From positions 310,001 through 374,000 of the forward strand of contig NZ_CAMPJO010000002.1 in assembly GCF_946886895.1 (NCBI RefSeq): DNA of 64,000 nucleotides, written 5' to 3'. Both the position numbers and the translations under genes were made by a program. Shown one piece after another: positions 52,365-61,142 of the stretch (positions within the stretch are counted from its first letter, which is position 1; each line of letters begins with the position of its first letter). The notes below the pieces were generated by a model. It ran no database searches and was not told the DNA's origin. It saw only the letters and a list, made by a program, of their open reading frames with translations. This DNA comes from an uncultured Marinobacter sp. GTDB taxonomy: Bacteria > Pseudomonadota > Gammaproteobacteria > Pseudomonadales > Oleiphilaceae.

Positions 52365-52377
52365 GGTAGATTCTACC
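52365..52377. repeat. Short palindrome GGTAGATTCTACC upstream of the NIPSNAP gene
   Basis: 13-base perfect palindrome in the 153-bp divergent region between the DUF2959 and NIPSNAP genes, 88 bp before the latter. Possible binding site for the HTH regulator encoded in the NIPSNAP operon; low confidence. Confidence 0.3.
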
Positions 52378-52464
52378 CCGGCTTCACTTCGGTCCAAAGC
52401 GAAGCATCCGCATTGAATTGAGTCATACAATAGGCTTCTATATCAACGGTGCAGGAGGCCTTCA

Positions 52465-52824
52465 ATGCCCATAGTGTGCGTCATTCGCTATCAGATAGAC
52501 CCATTCCAGAAAGAGCACTTCAAAGTGTACGCCGAAAACTGGGGTGAAATCATTCCGCGCTGTGGCGGTAACCTGATCGGCTACTTCCTGCCCTCGGAAG
52601 GAACCAACGACATTGCCTGGGGCCTTATCGGGTTTGATTCTCTTGCAAGCTATGAGGCGTATCGGCATCGCCTGAAGGCGGATGAGGCCGGAAAACGGAA
52701 CTTTGCGCTCGCTGAATCCCGGCGCTTTATACTACGAGAGGAGCGCAGCTTTGTGGAAGCCGTCGAAGGTACCTTGAATGCACCTTCAACACTTTGTCGC
52801 TCTAACTCTGAGAGGGAGATTTAA
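52465..52824 (+). CDS. NIPSNAP-family protein
   Basis: 119 residues with the dimeric alpha-beta-barrel pattern of [73 protein letters not shown] precedes the ATG. First gene of a tight three-gene unit with an ABM-domain protein and an HTH regulator. Proteins of this fold often bind small hydrophobic molecules or haem; role here unknown. Confidence 0.8.
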   Translation: MPIVCVIRYQIDPFQKEHFKVYAENWGEIIPRCGGNLIGYFLPSEGTNDIAWGLIGFDSLASYEAYRHRLKADEAGKRNFALAESRRFILREERSFVEAVEGTLNAPSTLCRSNSEREI

Positions 52825-52825
52825 C

Positions 52826-53173
52826 ATGTTGGCAGTGATATTTGAGTTGGAACCACGCTCGGGGAAAACCGCCGATTATCTCGATCAAGCAGCCGCATTG
52901 GCGCCGCTGTTAGGGCAGATAGACGGTTTCATATCCATTGAGCGCTTTGAAAGCCTTACGCACCCTGGCCGGATACTTTCCCTGTCGTTCTGGCGGGATG
53001 AAGCTGCCATTGCGCAATGGCGGAACATGGAGGCTCATCGTCACGCCCAGGCAAAAGGGCGGAGTGAGATCTTTTCCGACTATCGATTGAGAGTGGCGCA
53101 CGTTATGCGGGATTATGGGCTTTCTGACCGATCAGAAGCGCCCAACGATTCAAAGGCTCATCATAACCTGTGA
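52826..53173 (+). CDS. Antibiotic-biosynthesis-monooxygenase (ABM) domain protein
   Basis: 115 residues from ATG 52826, one base after the NIPSNAP stop, with GAGGGAG upstream. The sequence MLAVIFELEPRSGKTADYLD, GFISIERFESLTHPGRILSL, SFWRDEAAIAQWRNMEAHRH follows the ABM ferredoxin-like pattern, with the conserved W...HR. Such proteins are cofactor-free oxygenases or small sensors. Coupled to the regulator gene by a GTGA overlap. Confidence 0.8.
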   Translation: MLAVIFELEPRSGKTADYLDQAAALAPLLGQIDGFISIERFESLTHPGRILSLSFWRDEAAIAQWRNMEAHRHAQAKGRSEIFSDYRLRVAHVMRDYGLSDRSEAPNDSKAHHNL

Positions 53174-53871
53174 ACACAAACGAGATTGCCCGGATAGCGT
53201 CCCTCGTGGGAGTGCCCGCCCGCACGACCATGTTGCTGGCGCTGATGGATGGCCGGGCTTATACCGCGCATGAGCTGGCGAGAATTGGAGGGGTTGCTCC
53301 CCAGACCGCCAGCGGTCATCTGTCTTTGCTGGTCGAGGCGGGGTTATTGGTTTTGCTGAAACAGGGTCGACATCGCTATCACCGGCTGTCGTCAAAAGAA
53401 GTGGCGACAATGCTGGAGGGCATCATGCAGGTTGCCGCCTTAGGCCGGAAACCGCCCAGGGTTGAGACAGGCCCTCGCGATCCCGGCATGAGACGGGCAA
53501 GGCTGTGTTACGACCATCTTGGTGGTCGCCTGGGTGTAGTCATTGCAGACTACTTGATGGCCGAGCAAGCCATTGTGCTCGAACCGGATGGGGGGACTCT
53601 TACAGGCCAGCTCCAGGCCGCATTGGCGCCGATTGATTTGTCGTTCGACCAAGCCGAATCTATAAATTCCGTGCCGTTGTGTCGCCCATGCCTTGACTGG
53701 AGTGAGCGACGGTTTCACATAGCGGGCCCCTTGGGGCAGCGCATTTGCAACCACCTGCTCGACAATGACTATTTGCGACGGCGTGAGGCAGGTCGGGAAT
53801 TAAAAGTCACTGCGAAGGGCGCCAAAGCCTTGTGCCACTGGCTGGGCGCGAAGCGCTGGAGTGAGGTGTGA
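53170..53871 (+). CDS. ArsR-like helix-turn-helix regulator
   Basis: 233 residues from a GTG start overlapping the ABM stop. The N-terminal winged HTH (ALMDGRAYTAHELARIGGVA, PQTASGHLSLLVEAGLLVLL, QGRHRYHRLSS) is ArsR-like. The C-terminal domain carries PCLDWSERRFHIAGPLGQRI, typical of a larger ArsR-related family. No ArsR-type CxC metal site is seen. Probably regulates its own operon with the NIPSNAP and ABM genes, whose products may process the inducer. Confidence 0.82.
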   Translation: MNTNEIARIASLVGVPARTTMLLALMDGRAYTAHELARIGGVAPQTASGHLSLLVEAGLLVLLKQGRHRYHRLSSKEVATMLEGIMQVAALGRKPPRVETGPRDPGMRRARLCYDHLGGRLGVVIADYLMAEQAIVLEPDGGTLTGQLQAALAPIDLSFDQAESINSVPLCRPCLDWSERRFHIAGPLGQRICNHLLDNDYLRRREAGRELKVTAKGAKALCHWLGAKRWSEV

Positions 53872-53881
53872 TCGAAGCGTT

Positions 53882-53983
53882 GCGATCCTCATGGGAGGCC
53901 GGGCTGATGCCTAGCTGTGAGGTAACCGAATGACCAAACGCCTGGCTACCTTCCAGGGCAAACAGAACCGGCTTGCTGTTCAT
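53882..53983 (-). pseudogene. Possible N-terminal stub of a ribose-phosphate pyrophosphokinase-like gene
   Basis: An ATG at 53983 with AAGGAA opens MNSKPVLFALEGSQAFGHSV and on to about residue 34 (SHEDR), resembling the N-terminus of a PRPP-synthetase-like paralogue. The following codons lose similarity and run into the 3' end of the HTH gene on the opposite strand. Same pattern as the DUF1428 and GST stubs: ribosome site and first 25-35 codons kept, body lost. Confidence 0.4.
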
Positions 53984-54018
53984 ACCATTTCCTTGTGGGT
54001 ATTGTTCGCTGCTGCGGC

Positions 54019-54987
54019 TCAGTAAGCCGCATCCTCCACGTAGAAGTCCTTGGCGTTGTCCTCGGTGATCAGTTCGGCACCCAGTACGATGCGGGCTGGC
54101 ACGTGGTGGTACATATCGCCAAGAGTATTGCCTCTTACACCAGTGTTGGCCAGGGCAATGGCCGACGCCACCATGGACGGCGGATAGGTGACCGTGGCTT
54201 TCACCACCGGGTGGTCGTCCTTGATCATGCCGATAACGTCCTTGGAGCCGCCACCGCCGACCACCAGCTTGATGTCGTCACGGCCGGCTTCCTCGATGGC
54301 CTGCATAACGGCCTTGAGCACATCGTCGTCACCGGCCCAGACTGCATCCACGTCACGATGCTTGCGCAGCAGGTTCTCCATCACGCGCAGGGCTTTCTGC
54401 GGCGACCAGTCCGATGGCTGTGAATCGAGGATCTTGATATCCGGGTGTTTCGCCATGACTTCGTTAAAGGCGTTGACGCGCTGGGCGTTGATGGGGATCG
54501 GCATGCCTTCGATGACGATCACGTTGCCGCTGCCATCCATCTGCTCGGCCATGTACTTGGCCGCTTCGCGGCCCATGCCCGCATTATCGCCGGCAATGAA
54601 CACGTCCTGCGCCGGGGTTTCCAGTTCGCGGTCGACCACCACGGTGTAGATGCCGCTGTCGTAGGCCTCGGAAATAACCTGCTGCAGGGTCGCCGGGTTG
54701 TGGGGCAGGATGACCAGCGCATCGATTTGCTTGACCATCAGGTCTTCCACATCGGCCACTTGCCTGGTGCCGGAGTTGGCGGCCACGACGAAGAATTCTG
54801 TATCCGGGTATTTCTTGCCCAGGTCGTCAGCGGCCTTCTGGGCCCACCAGAGTAGCCCGGCGGTCCAGCCGTGATCGGCGGCCGGCACGCTGACGCCGAT
54901 ACGGTAGTCCGCATGGCTGGCGGTAAACGGCGCCAGTATCAGTGCCCCGACCAGCAGGGTGCCCTTGATCAGTCGTTTGAGTCCCAT
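54019..54987 (-). CDS. Periplasmic sugar-binding protein (ribose/inositol-type, Peripla_BP_4)
   Basis: 322 residues from ATG 54987 (AAGGGA ahead); an earlier ATG at 55059 is possible but would bury the signal peptide (KRLIKGTLLVGALILAPFTA, cleavage near SHA). The mature part YRIGVSVPAADHGWTAGLLW, IDALVILPHNPATLQQVISE, VDRELETPAQDVFIAGDNAG is typical of RbsB-like proteins. It is the last gene of the operon after the permease, whereas binding-protein genes often come first. The ligand is a sugar or polyol, not identifiable. Confidence 0.88.
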   Translation of the reverse strand: MGLKRLIKGTLLVGALILAPFTASHADYRIGVSVPAADHGWTAGLLWWAQKAADDLGKKYPDTEFFVVAANSGTRQVADVEDLMVKQIDALVILPHNPATLQQVISEAYDSGIYTVVVDRELETPAQDVFIAGDNAGMGREAAKYMAEQMDGSGNVIVIEGMPIPINAQRVNAFNEVMAKHPDIKILDSQPSDWSPQKALRVMENLLRKHRDVDAVWAGDDDVLKAVMQAIEEAGRDDIKLVVGGGGSKDVIGMIKDDHPVVKATVTYPPSMVASAIALANTGVRGNTLGDMYHHVPARIVLGAELITEDNAKDFYVEDAAY

Positions 54988-55096
54988 AGTGATGATCCCT
55001 TCGGTTTTGTTGTTGTAAGCCGGCACCAGCGTGCCGGGCGATTGGATGGCTTGCGCCATGGTTTACCTGTTGTCGCCAGCGCTGCGGTGTATTGCG

Positions 55097-56083
55097 CTAA
55101 CGGTCTTGTTTGTATTGCATCAGCACCGCCACCAGGATGACGCCGCCTTTCACCAGCCCTTGCAGATAAGGGGAGATGCCCAGCATGTTGAGCATGTTGT
55201 TGATCACGCCCAGAATCAGCGCGCCCAGTACCGTGCCCCAGATCGAGCCGCGCCCGCCGGCCAGGGCCGTACCGCCGATGACCACCGCCGCAATCGCATC
55301 AAGCTCGTAGAAGACCCCGGCATCGCTGGGGCTGATGGAGTTGAGTCGAGAAGCCAGCATGATTGATGAGACCCCCACGCAGGCGCCGGCAATCACGAAC
55401 GTAACAAGGATGATCCGCTGCACCCGGATGCCCGAATAGCGCGCTACCTGGGCGCTGGAGCCCACGGCACACAGGTGCCGCCCGAAGGGCGTATGCGCCA
55501 GCAGGATATGGGCGAGCACGGCAATGATCAGGAAGGTCCAGACCGGGATGGGTAGCCCCAGCGCGTATCCGCCACCAATTTCCGGAAACAGGGCGTTGGT
55601 CGAGACCATCTCGCCGGCCTCGGAGAAATACAGGGCCAGCGAACGGTAGATCGACATGGTCGCCAGGGTGGCGATGAAGGGCGTGATCCGGCCCCAGGTC
55701 ACCAGTGCCCCGTTAATGAGTCCGAACAGCGCACCGCTCAGCACCGCCATGGACAGGCCGATGATGATCCCCTGCACCGGGTCGGCGAACTGGTTGATGG
55801 TATGCACCAGTACCACCCCCACCAGGGCCACCATTGAGCCCACCGACAGGTCGATGCCCGAGCCGATAATCACGAAGGTAACGCCAATGGCGATGATGCC
55901 GGTGTAGGACACCTGGCGGGCAATGTTGGTGAGGTTGCGCAGGTCGAGGAAATATTCGCTGGCGAGGGATGAGATCACCAGCAGCACGGTCAGTGCAATC
56001 AGCGGCGCCAGGATGCTGAAATCGAACCCGCTGTTGCGCAGGCGATCGGAGAGCCGGGCGCCAGCAAGTCTGGCCTGGTTCAT
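55097..56083 (-). CDS. Sugar ABC transporter permease (RbsC family)
   Basis: 328 residues, 8-10 hydrophobic helices. Landmarks include SYTGIIAIGVTFVIIGSGID with LSVGSMVAL (the conserved IDLSVG), and AIAAVVIGGTALAGGRGSIW with GTVLGALILG. Its ATG overlaps the ATPase stop by 4 bp. Forms the homodimeric channel of the importer. 109 bp separate it from the binding-protein gene. Confidence 0.9.
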   Translation of the reverse strand: MNQARLAGARLSDRLRNSGFDFSILAPLIALTVLLVISSLASEYFLDLRNLTNIARQVSYTGIIAIGVTFVIIGSGIDLSVGSMVALVGVVLVHTINQFADPVQGIIIGLSMAVLSGALFGLINGALVTWGRITPFIATLATMSIYRSLALYFSEAGEMVSTNALFPEIGGGYALGLPIPVWTFLIIAVLAHILLAHTPFGRHLCAVGSSAQVARYSGIRVQRIILVTFVIAGACVGVSSIMLASRLNSISPSDAGVFYELDAIAAVVIGGTALAGGRGSIWGTVLGALILGVINNMLNMLGISPYLQGLVKGGVILVAVLMQYKQDR

Positions 56084-57606
56084 GGTGTTATTCCTTGTTG
56101 TTCTGTCGATCCGGTGGCGTTTTCCCGCGCGCCGGCCGCGTAAAGCATGATGTCTTCTTCGTTGATCTGGTCACCGCTCAGCCGGGCGGCGATGCGCCCT
56201 TCACGGACCACCAGCACCGGGTCGCACAGGCCGATGATTTCCTCCAGTTCCGAGGAAATCACGATCACCGCCTTGCCCTGTTCGGCCAGGCCGCGGATCA
56301 GGTAATAGATCTCGCGCTTGGTGTTGACGTCGATGCCACGGGTGGGTTCGTCCAGGATGAGAATGTCCGGGTCGATATCCAGCAGCTTGGCCAGGTAGAC
56401 CTTCTGCTGGTTACCGCCGCTGAGCAGGCCCGCAGGGGTTTCCAGGCTGGCGGCCTTGATGGCCAGTTTCGACTGGAAATCCTGGGCCTGGCGACGCTCT
56501 TTGGAGCGGTTGATCAAGCCGGAGGTGTACTTTTTGAGGCTGAGCAGGGTGATGTTCTCGGTCAGGCTGAAATTCATCACCAGGCCCTTGCCCTGCCGGT
56601 CTTCCGACAGGTAGGCCAGGCCTGCCGCGTGGGCATTGTTGGGCGAGCGAATCACCGGTTCCTTGCCGTTGATGACGAGCTTTTCCCTGGTGTGGCGGCG
56701 CAGGCCCATCAAGGCTTCGGCGATTTCGGTGCGGCCCGAGCCCACCAATCCGGACAGGCCCAGGACCTGCCCATGCTGCAGGGTCAGGCTCACATCCCGA
56801 ACCAGGCCCGGAATGTTCAGGTTCTTCAGCTCCAGGGCCACGGAGGTGGGGTGGTCCTGTTTCTCGGGAAAGGTCTGGGACAACTCCCGCCCGACCATCT
56901 TACGGGCCATGTCGTCCTCGGACACGTCGGCCACATCGCACAGCTCTATCTGCTCGCCGTCCCGCAGGATCAGCAGGCGCTGGCAGAGGCTTTTCACCTC
57001 CTTGAGCTTGTGGGAGATGAACAGTACGGCCACGCCTCGTGCCTGCATGGCGCGCACCACATCGAACAGCACGGTGACTTCGCGGTCCGTGAGCACGGTG
57101 GTGGGCTCGTCCAGGATCACGACCCGAGCGTCGTTCACCAGCACCCGGGCCACTTCCACCATCTGCTTCTCCGCCACGCTGAGTTCGCCGATGGTGGCGT
57201 TGGGATTGAGGTTAACCTTGAGGTCGTCCAGTACCCGCGCGGTTTCTGCACGCATGGCGGCCTTGTCGAGCAGCCCCTTGCGCCGGCGCTCCTGCCCCAG
57301 GAAAACGTTCTCGTAGACCTTGAGTGTCGGCACTAGGTTGAATTCCTGGGGGATCATGGCGATGCCTTTGTGGCGCGACAGGATCGGGTCCAACTGATGG
57401 AAAGTCTCGCCCTGGATCTCGATCGTTCCGCTGGTCGGCGTATAGACACCGCTGATGAGCTTGAGCAGGGTGGACTTGCCTGCGCCGTTCTCGCCCAGGA
57501 TGCCGAGCACCTCGCCGGGCTGGATGTCCAGGTTGATGCCCTTGAGCACGCTGACCGGCCCAAACGACTTGCACAGGTCGCGGGTGCGAATAATCGGGTC
57601 AGTCAT
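56080..57606 (-). CDS. Sugar ABC transporter ATP-binding protein (RbsA-type, two ATPase domains)
   Basis: 508 residues from ATG 57606 (AGGGAG ahead). First ATPase half: Walker A GENGAGKST, signature LSVAEKQMVEVARVL, Walker B VVILDEPTTVLTD. The second half has a degenerate Walker A (GLVGSGRTE), signature LSGGNQQKVYLAKLL and LILDEPTRGIDV. This asymmetry is normal for RbsA/MglA/XylG. Overlaps the oxidoreductase gene end by 8 bp. Confidence 0.92.
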   Translation of the reverse strand: MTDPIIRTRDLCKSFGPVSVLKGINLDIQPGEVLGILGENGAGKSTLLKLISGVYTPTSGTIEIQGETFHQLDPILSRHKGIAMIPQEFNLVPTLKVYENVFLGQERRRKGLLDKAAMRAETARVLDDLKVNLNPNATIGELSVAEKQMVEVARVLVNDARVVILDEPTTVLTDREVTVLFDVVRAMQARGVAVLFISHKLKEVKSLCQRLLILRDGEQIELCDVADVSEDDMARKMVGRELSQTFPEKQDHPTSVALELKNLNIPGLVRDVSLTLQHGQVLGLSGLVGSGRTEIAEALMGLRRHTREKLVINGKEPVIRSPNNAHAAGLAYLSEDRQGKGLVMNFSLTENITLLSLKKYTSGLINRSKERRQAQDFQSKLAIKAASLETPAGLLSGGNQQKVYLAKLLDIDPDILILDEPTRGIDVNTKREIYYLIRGLAEQGKAVIVISSELEEIIGLCDPVLVVREGRIAARLSGDQINEEDIMLYAAGARENATGSTEQQGITP

Positions 57607-58771
57607 CGCGACGTCTCCCTGCGCGGCGTTCCTTGCCCACCGGTGGCGGTACGGTAGCCCAGGCACCGTCGGCCTGGCTTGAGCGCAGCACCGCACTGAT
57701 GAAGTGCAGGCCATCAACGCCGGTGTGGGCGTCGGGGAGCCATGTTGCGGGGTCACCGTTCAGGGCATCGGCCAACGCCTGGTACAGATTGGCGAACGCC
57801 TCGATATAGCCTTCCGGGTGCCCGCCCGGAATTCGCACACTACGATTGATGTCGTCGTCCAGCCAGTCGTCGCGCCGGGTGATACGCTGGCGCGGCGCAT
57901 TGAGCGGGGCAAACCAGAGTTCGTTGGGTTGCTCCTGGGCCCATTCCAGCGACGCGCGTTCACCGACTACCCGAATGCGCAGGCCGTTCTCGAAGCCCGG
58001 GGCGCATTGGCTGGCCCAGAGCATGCCCTTGGCGCCGGAGGTATAGCGCAACAGTGCCTGGACGTTGTCGTCCAGTTGGCGGCCTTCGACCATCACGCTC
58101 AGATCCGCGCTGACCGCATCCAGAGTCAGGCCGGAAATAAACGCCGAGAGCTGGTAGGCGTGGGTGCCGATATCGCCCAGGCAGCCCGCCGCGCCGGCCC
58201 GCTTGGGATCGAGCCGCCAGTCCGCCTGCTTGTTGTCCGGGCCCGGCGCTTCGGCCAGCCATTCCTGCACGTATTCCACGTTGACCATGCGCACCTGGCC
58301 CAGGTCGCCACGTTTGACCATCGTCCGGGCGTGCTGGACCAGCGGGTAACCCACGTAAGGATGGGTAAGCAGGAGTTGGACCTGTTTCTGTTCCGCCCGC
58401 TTGGCCAGGGCCTCTGCCTCGTCAGCCGTCAGGGTCATCGGCTTTTCACAGATCACATGCAGGCCTGCCTCCAGGCAGGCTTTCGCCGCCTCGAAGTGCA
58501 GGTGATTGGGGGTGACGATGGCGACGGCCTGAACGCCATCCTCGCGGCCGGATTCACCGGCAATCAATGCCGGAACATCGTCGTAGCAGCGGCCTGGATT
58601 GACCCGGAGTTCCTCGGCTGAAGCCCGGTTGACCTCGGGTCTAGCGCTGAACACGCCGGCGACCAGCTCGTAGCGATCGTCCAGCCGGGCGGCGTGGCGG
58701 TGTACGGCGCCGATAAAGGCACCCTGGCCGCCGCCGATCATACCCAGCCGGATACGGTTAGGGATTGTCAT
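57599..58771 (-). CDS. Gfo/Idh/MocA-family oxidoreductase
   Basis: 390 residues. NAD(P)-binding N-terminus RLGMIGGGQGAFIGAVHRHA, the EKP motif as VICEKPMTL with its catalytic Lys, and GDIGTHAYQLSAF, which supplies the Asp/His of the active site. The family oxidises or reduces sugars, inositols and anhydrosugars. GGQGAFIGAVHR marks a subgroup commonly next to IolE-like epimerases and RbsABC importers, as here. The exact substrate is open. Confidence 0.88.
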   Translation of the reverse strand: MTIPNRIRLGMIGGGQGAFIGAVHRHAARLDDRYELVAGVFSARPEVNRASAEELRVNPGRCYDDVPALIAGESGREDGVQAVAIVTPNHLHFEAAKACLEAGLHVICEKPMTLTADEAEALAKRAEQKQVQLLLTHPYVGYPLVQHARTMVKRGDLGQVRMVNVEYVQEWLAEAPGPDNKQADWRLDPKRAGAAGCLGDIGTHAYQLSAFISGLTLDAVSADLSVMVEGRQLDDNVQALLRYTSGAKGMLWASQCAPGFENGLRIRVVGERASLEWAQEQPNELWFAPLNAPRQRITRRDDWLDDDINRSVRIPGGHPEGYIEAFANLYQALADALNGDPATWLPDAHTGVDGLHFISAVLRSSQADGAWATVPPPVGKERRAGRRRDD

Positions 58772-58784
58772 AACGTCACCATCC

Positions 58785-59843
58785 TCAGTCTTTCAGGCCC
58801 AGCAACCGGCGATTGCCGGCCTCGTCCACACCGGCGTCGGCAAAATCATCGAAGGCACGATCGGTGACGCGAATGATGTGTTCATCCACAAAACGTGCGC
58901 CTTCGGCCGCGCCCTGCTCGGGATGCTTCAGGGCGCACTCCCACTCGATCACCGCCCAGCCGTCGAAGTCGTACTGTGCCAGCCGGGAGAAGATGCCCTT
59001 GAAGTCCACCTGCCCGTCGCCGAGGGAGCGGAAGCGGCCGGCGCGGTCGATCCAGGATTCGTAACCGCCGTACACGCCCTGCAGGGCCGTCGGGTTAAAT
59101 TCCGCGTCCTTGACGTGGAACATGCGGATGCGATCGTGGAAGTGGTCGATAAACGCCAGGTAGTCGAGCTGCTGCAGCAGGAAATGGGACGGGTCGAACA
59201 GGATGCAGCAACGGGGATGCTGGTTGGTGGCCTTGAGGAAACGCTCGAACGTAGCACCATCGTGCAGATCTTCGCCGGGATGGATCTCGTAGCAGAGATC
59301 GATGCCGGCCTCGTCATACACGTCGAGAATCGGCAGCCAGCGCTGGGCCAGCTCCTCAAAGCCGGCTTCCACCAGGCCCGGCGGCCGCTGCGGCCAGGGA
59401 TAGAGGAAAGGCCAGAGCAGAGCACCGGAGAAAGTGGCGACCGCCTTGAGCCCGAGATTGCGGCTGGCTTTGGCCGCCAGCGTAATCTGCTCAACGGCCC
59501 AGGCCTGGCGGGCCTCCGGGTTACCGTGAAGGTGTGCCGGCGCAAACCCGTCAAACAGAGTGTCATAGACCGGATGAACGGCGACCAGTTGGCCCTGGAG
59601 ATGGGTCGAGAGTTCGGTAATCACCAGCCCGTGTTCGCCCAGCATCTCCTGGATCGACCGGCAATACGCCAGATCTTCGGCGGCGCGCTTGAGGTCGAAC
59701 AGCCGCTCGTCCCAGGTGGGGATCTGCACGCCCTTGAAACCGAGTTCCGAGGCCCACCGGGCCAGCGTCGGCAGTGAATCGAAAGGCGCTTCGTCGCTGA
59801 CGTACTGTGCCAGGAAGAGACCTGGCCCCTGCATGGTTTTCAT
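58785..59843 (-). CDS. Sugar-phosphate isomerase/epimerase family protein (IolE-like TIM barrel)
   Basis: 352 residues, xylose-isomerase-like AP2 TIM barrel. ELGFKGVQIPTWDERLFDLK near the start, CYEIHPGEDLHDGATF (metal-binding Glu/His), CCILFDPSHFLLQQLDYLAF and FHVKDAEFNP supply further metal ligands. AAGGCG precedes the ATG. First gene of the operon; its promoter region carries a LacI-type operator. Likely isomerises the keto-sugar or inosose produced by the oxidoreductase. Confidence 0.87.
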   Translation of the reverse strand: MKTMQGPGLFLAQYVSDEAPFDSLPTLARWASELGFKGVQIPTWDERLFDLKRAAEDLAYCRSIQEMLGEHGLVITELSTHLQGQLVAVHPVYDTLFDGFAPAHLHGNPEARQAWAVEQITLAAKASRNLGLKAVATFSGALLWPFLYPWPQRPPGLVEAGFEELAQRWLPILDVYDEAGIDLCYEIHPGEDLHDGATFERFLKATNQHPRCCILFDPSHFLLQQLDYLAFIDHFHDRIRMFHVKDAEFNPTALQGVYGGYESWIDRAGRFRSLGDGQVDFKGIFSRLAQYDFDGWAVIEWECALKHPEQGAAEGARFVDEHIIRVTDRAFDDFADAGVDEAGNRRLLGLKD

Positions 59844-59881
59844 GGGAATTCGCCTTGCTGTTGTCGATTGTATTTGTTGTT

Positions 59882-59895
59882 TGTAATCGATTACA
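59882..59895. promoter_or_regulatory. LacI-family operator 1 (TGTAATCGATTACA)
   Basis: Perfect 14-bp palindrome with the central CG typical of LacI-family sites, 38 bp upstream of the epimerase gene. A second, one-mismatch copy lies at 60009-60022. Confidence 0.75.
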
Positions 59896-60008
59896 TTCCA
59901 GCAGACTGAAAATCGTTAGTCAACCTATCCGATTAGAACTTTTATCGGTCATATTTGGGGAATAATCAGCCTCCGGGGAATGACAGGCATGGTCTTGATG
60001 TCGTGTTA

Positions 60009-60022
60009 TGTAATCGATTGCA
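60009..60022. promoter_or_regulatory. LacI-family operator 2 (TGTAATCGATTGCA)
   Basis: Matches operator 1 at 13 of 14 positions. Centre-to-centre distance is 127 bp, close to 12 helical turns, so repression by looping is plausible. Located about 110 bp upstream of the lacI-type gene, presumably serving its promoter. Confidence 0.65.
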
Positions 60023-60130
60023 CTATGATGGGCAAACGTGCTGAGGTTAGCGCGGGGTTGAAGACAGGGAGACTCGGGGCTCGTGAAGACTGTGGTAACA
60101 TCGCGCCATTCGCACAGGAAAAGCCATTTC

Positions 60131-61138
60131 ATGCCGACGATAAAAGACGTTGCGAGGGCGGCGAATTGCTCCACTGCCACCGTATCCCGCGCGCTCGCCA
60201 GCCCCGAAAAAGTCTCCGATGTCACCCGTCAGCGGGTGGCCCAGGCCGTGGCCGAAGTGGGCTACTCGCTGAACGCCGCCGCCCGTAACCTGCGGCGCAG
60301 TGAGTCGCGCACCATCGTGGTGATTTTGCCGGATATCGCCAACCCCTTCTTCTCTGAAGTCATCAGCGGGCTTGAGGCGGCCGCCCACCAGGCCGGCTAT
60401 CAGGTGCTGCTGGGCGACGCAGGGCACAACCCCGAGCGTGTGAAATCGTATTTCAACCTCGTGCCCTCAAACCAGGCGGACGGCATCATCCTGCTAACCA
60501 CGGAGGTGCCCCTGGCACTGGTCAAGGAGCGCCAGGCGGGCTCCGGCTTTCCGCTGGTGGTGGCCTGCGAGTACTTCGATAACCTGTCCCTGCCGACCAT
60601 CCATATCGACAACGAACAAGCGGCCCATAAGGCGACCGAATACCTGATCTCCCTGGGGCACCGGGCCATTGCAACCATCTCCGGCCCGGGCCGGAACCCG
60701 ATCTGCAAGGACCGGCTGGCGGGTTATCAGCGCGGGCTGGCGGGTGCCGGCATCCAGGTTCAACCGGACTGGATGCTGGAGGGCGATTTCAGTTTCCATT
60801 CCGGCTACGAGCGCGGGCGCATTCTGCTACAGCGGGAAAGCCCGCGCCCAACGGCGATCTTCTGCCAGAACGATGAAATGGCCATAGGCGTGCTGAAAGC
60901 CGCGCGGGACCTGAACATTTCCGTGCCCGAACAGCTCTCGGTGATTGGCTTCGACGATATCGGCTTCAGCCAGTACTGCGAGCCGGAACTGACGACCGTA
61001 CACCAGCCGCGCCAGGCCATCGGCCGCACCGCCATGCGTCTGCTACTGGATATGCTCAAGGACCGCGACGTGCCGTTTGACCAGACCCTGAAAACCCAGC
61101 TTATTGTGCGTGGCAGCACGGGTAGGGCGCCGGAGTAG
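60131..61138 (+). CDS. LacI-family transcriptional regulator
   Basis: 335 residues from ATG 60131 (AGGAAAAG ahead). HTH at the N-terminus: MPTIKDVARAANCSTATVSR, ALASPEKVSDVTRQRV, hinge helix NAAARNLRRS. A periplasmic-binding-protein-like effector domain follows (TIVVILPDIANPFFSEVISG, FCQNDEMAIGVLKAA, VIGFDDIGFSQYCEPELTTV). Divergent from the sugar operon and flanked by two matching operators, so it is expected to repress both until a pathway sugar appears. Confidence 0.9.
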   Translation: MPTIKDVARAANCSTATVSRALASPEKVSDVTRQRVAQAVAEVGYSLNAAARNLRRSESRTIVVILPDIANPFFSEVISGLEAAAHQAGYQVLLGDAGHNPERVKSYFNLVPSNQADGIILLTTEVPLALVKERQAGSGFPLVVACEYFDNLSLPTIHIDNEQAAHKATEYLISLGHRAIATISGPGRNPICKDRLAGYQRGLAGAGIQVQPDWMLEGDFSFHSGYERGRILLQRESPRPTAIFCQNDEMAIGVLKAARDLNISVPEQLSVIGFDDIGFSQYCEPELTTVHQPRQAIGRTAMRLLLDMLKDRDVPFDQTLKTQLIVRGSTGRAPE

Positions 61139-61142
61139 GGGG

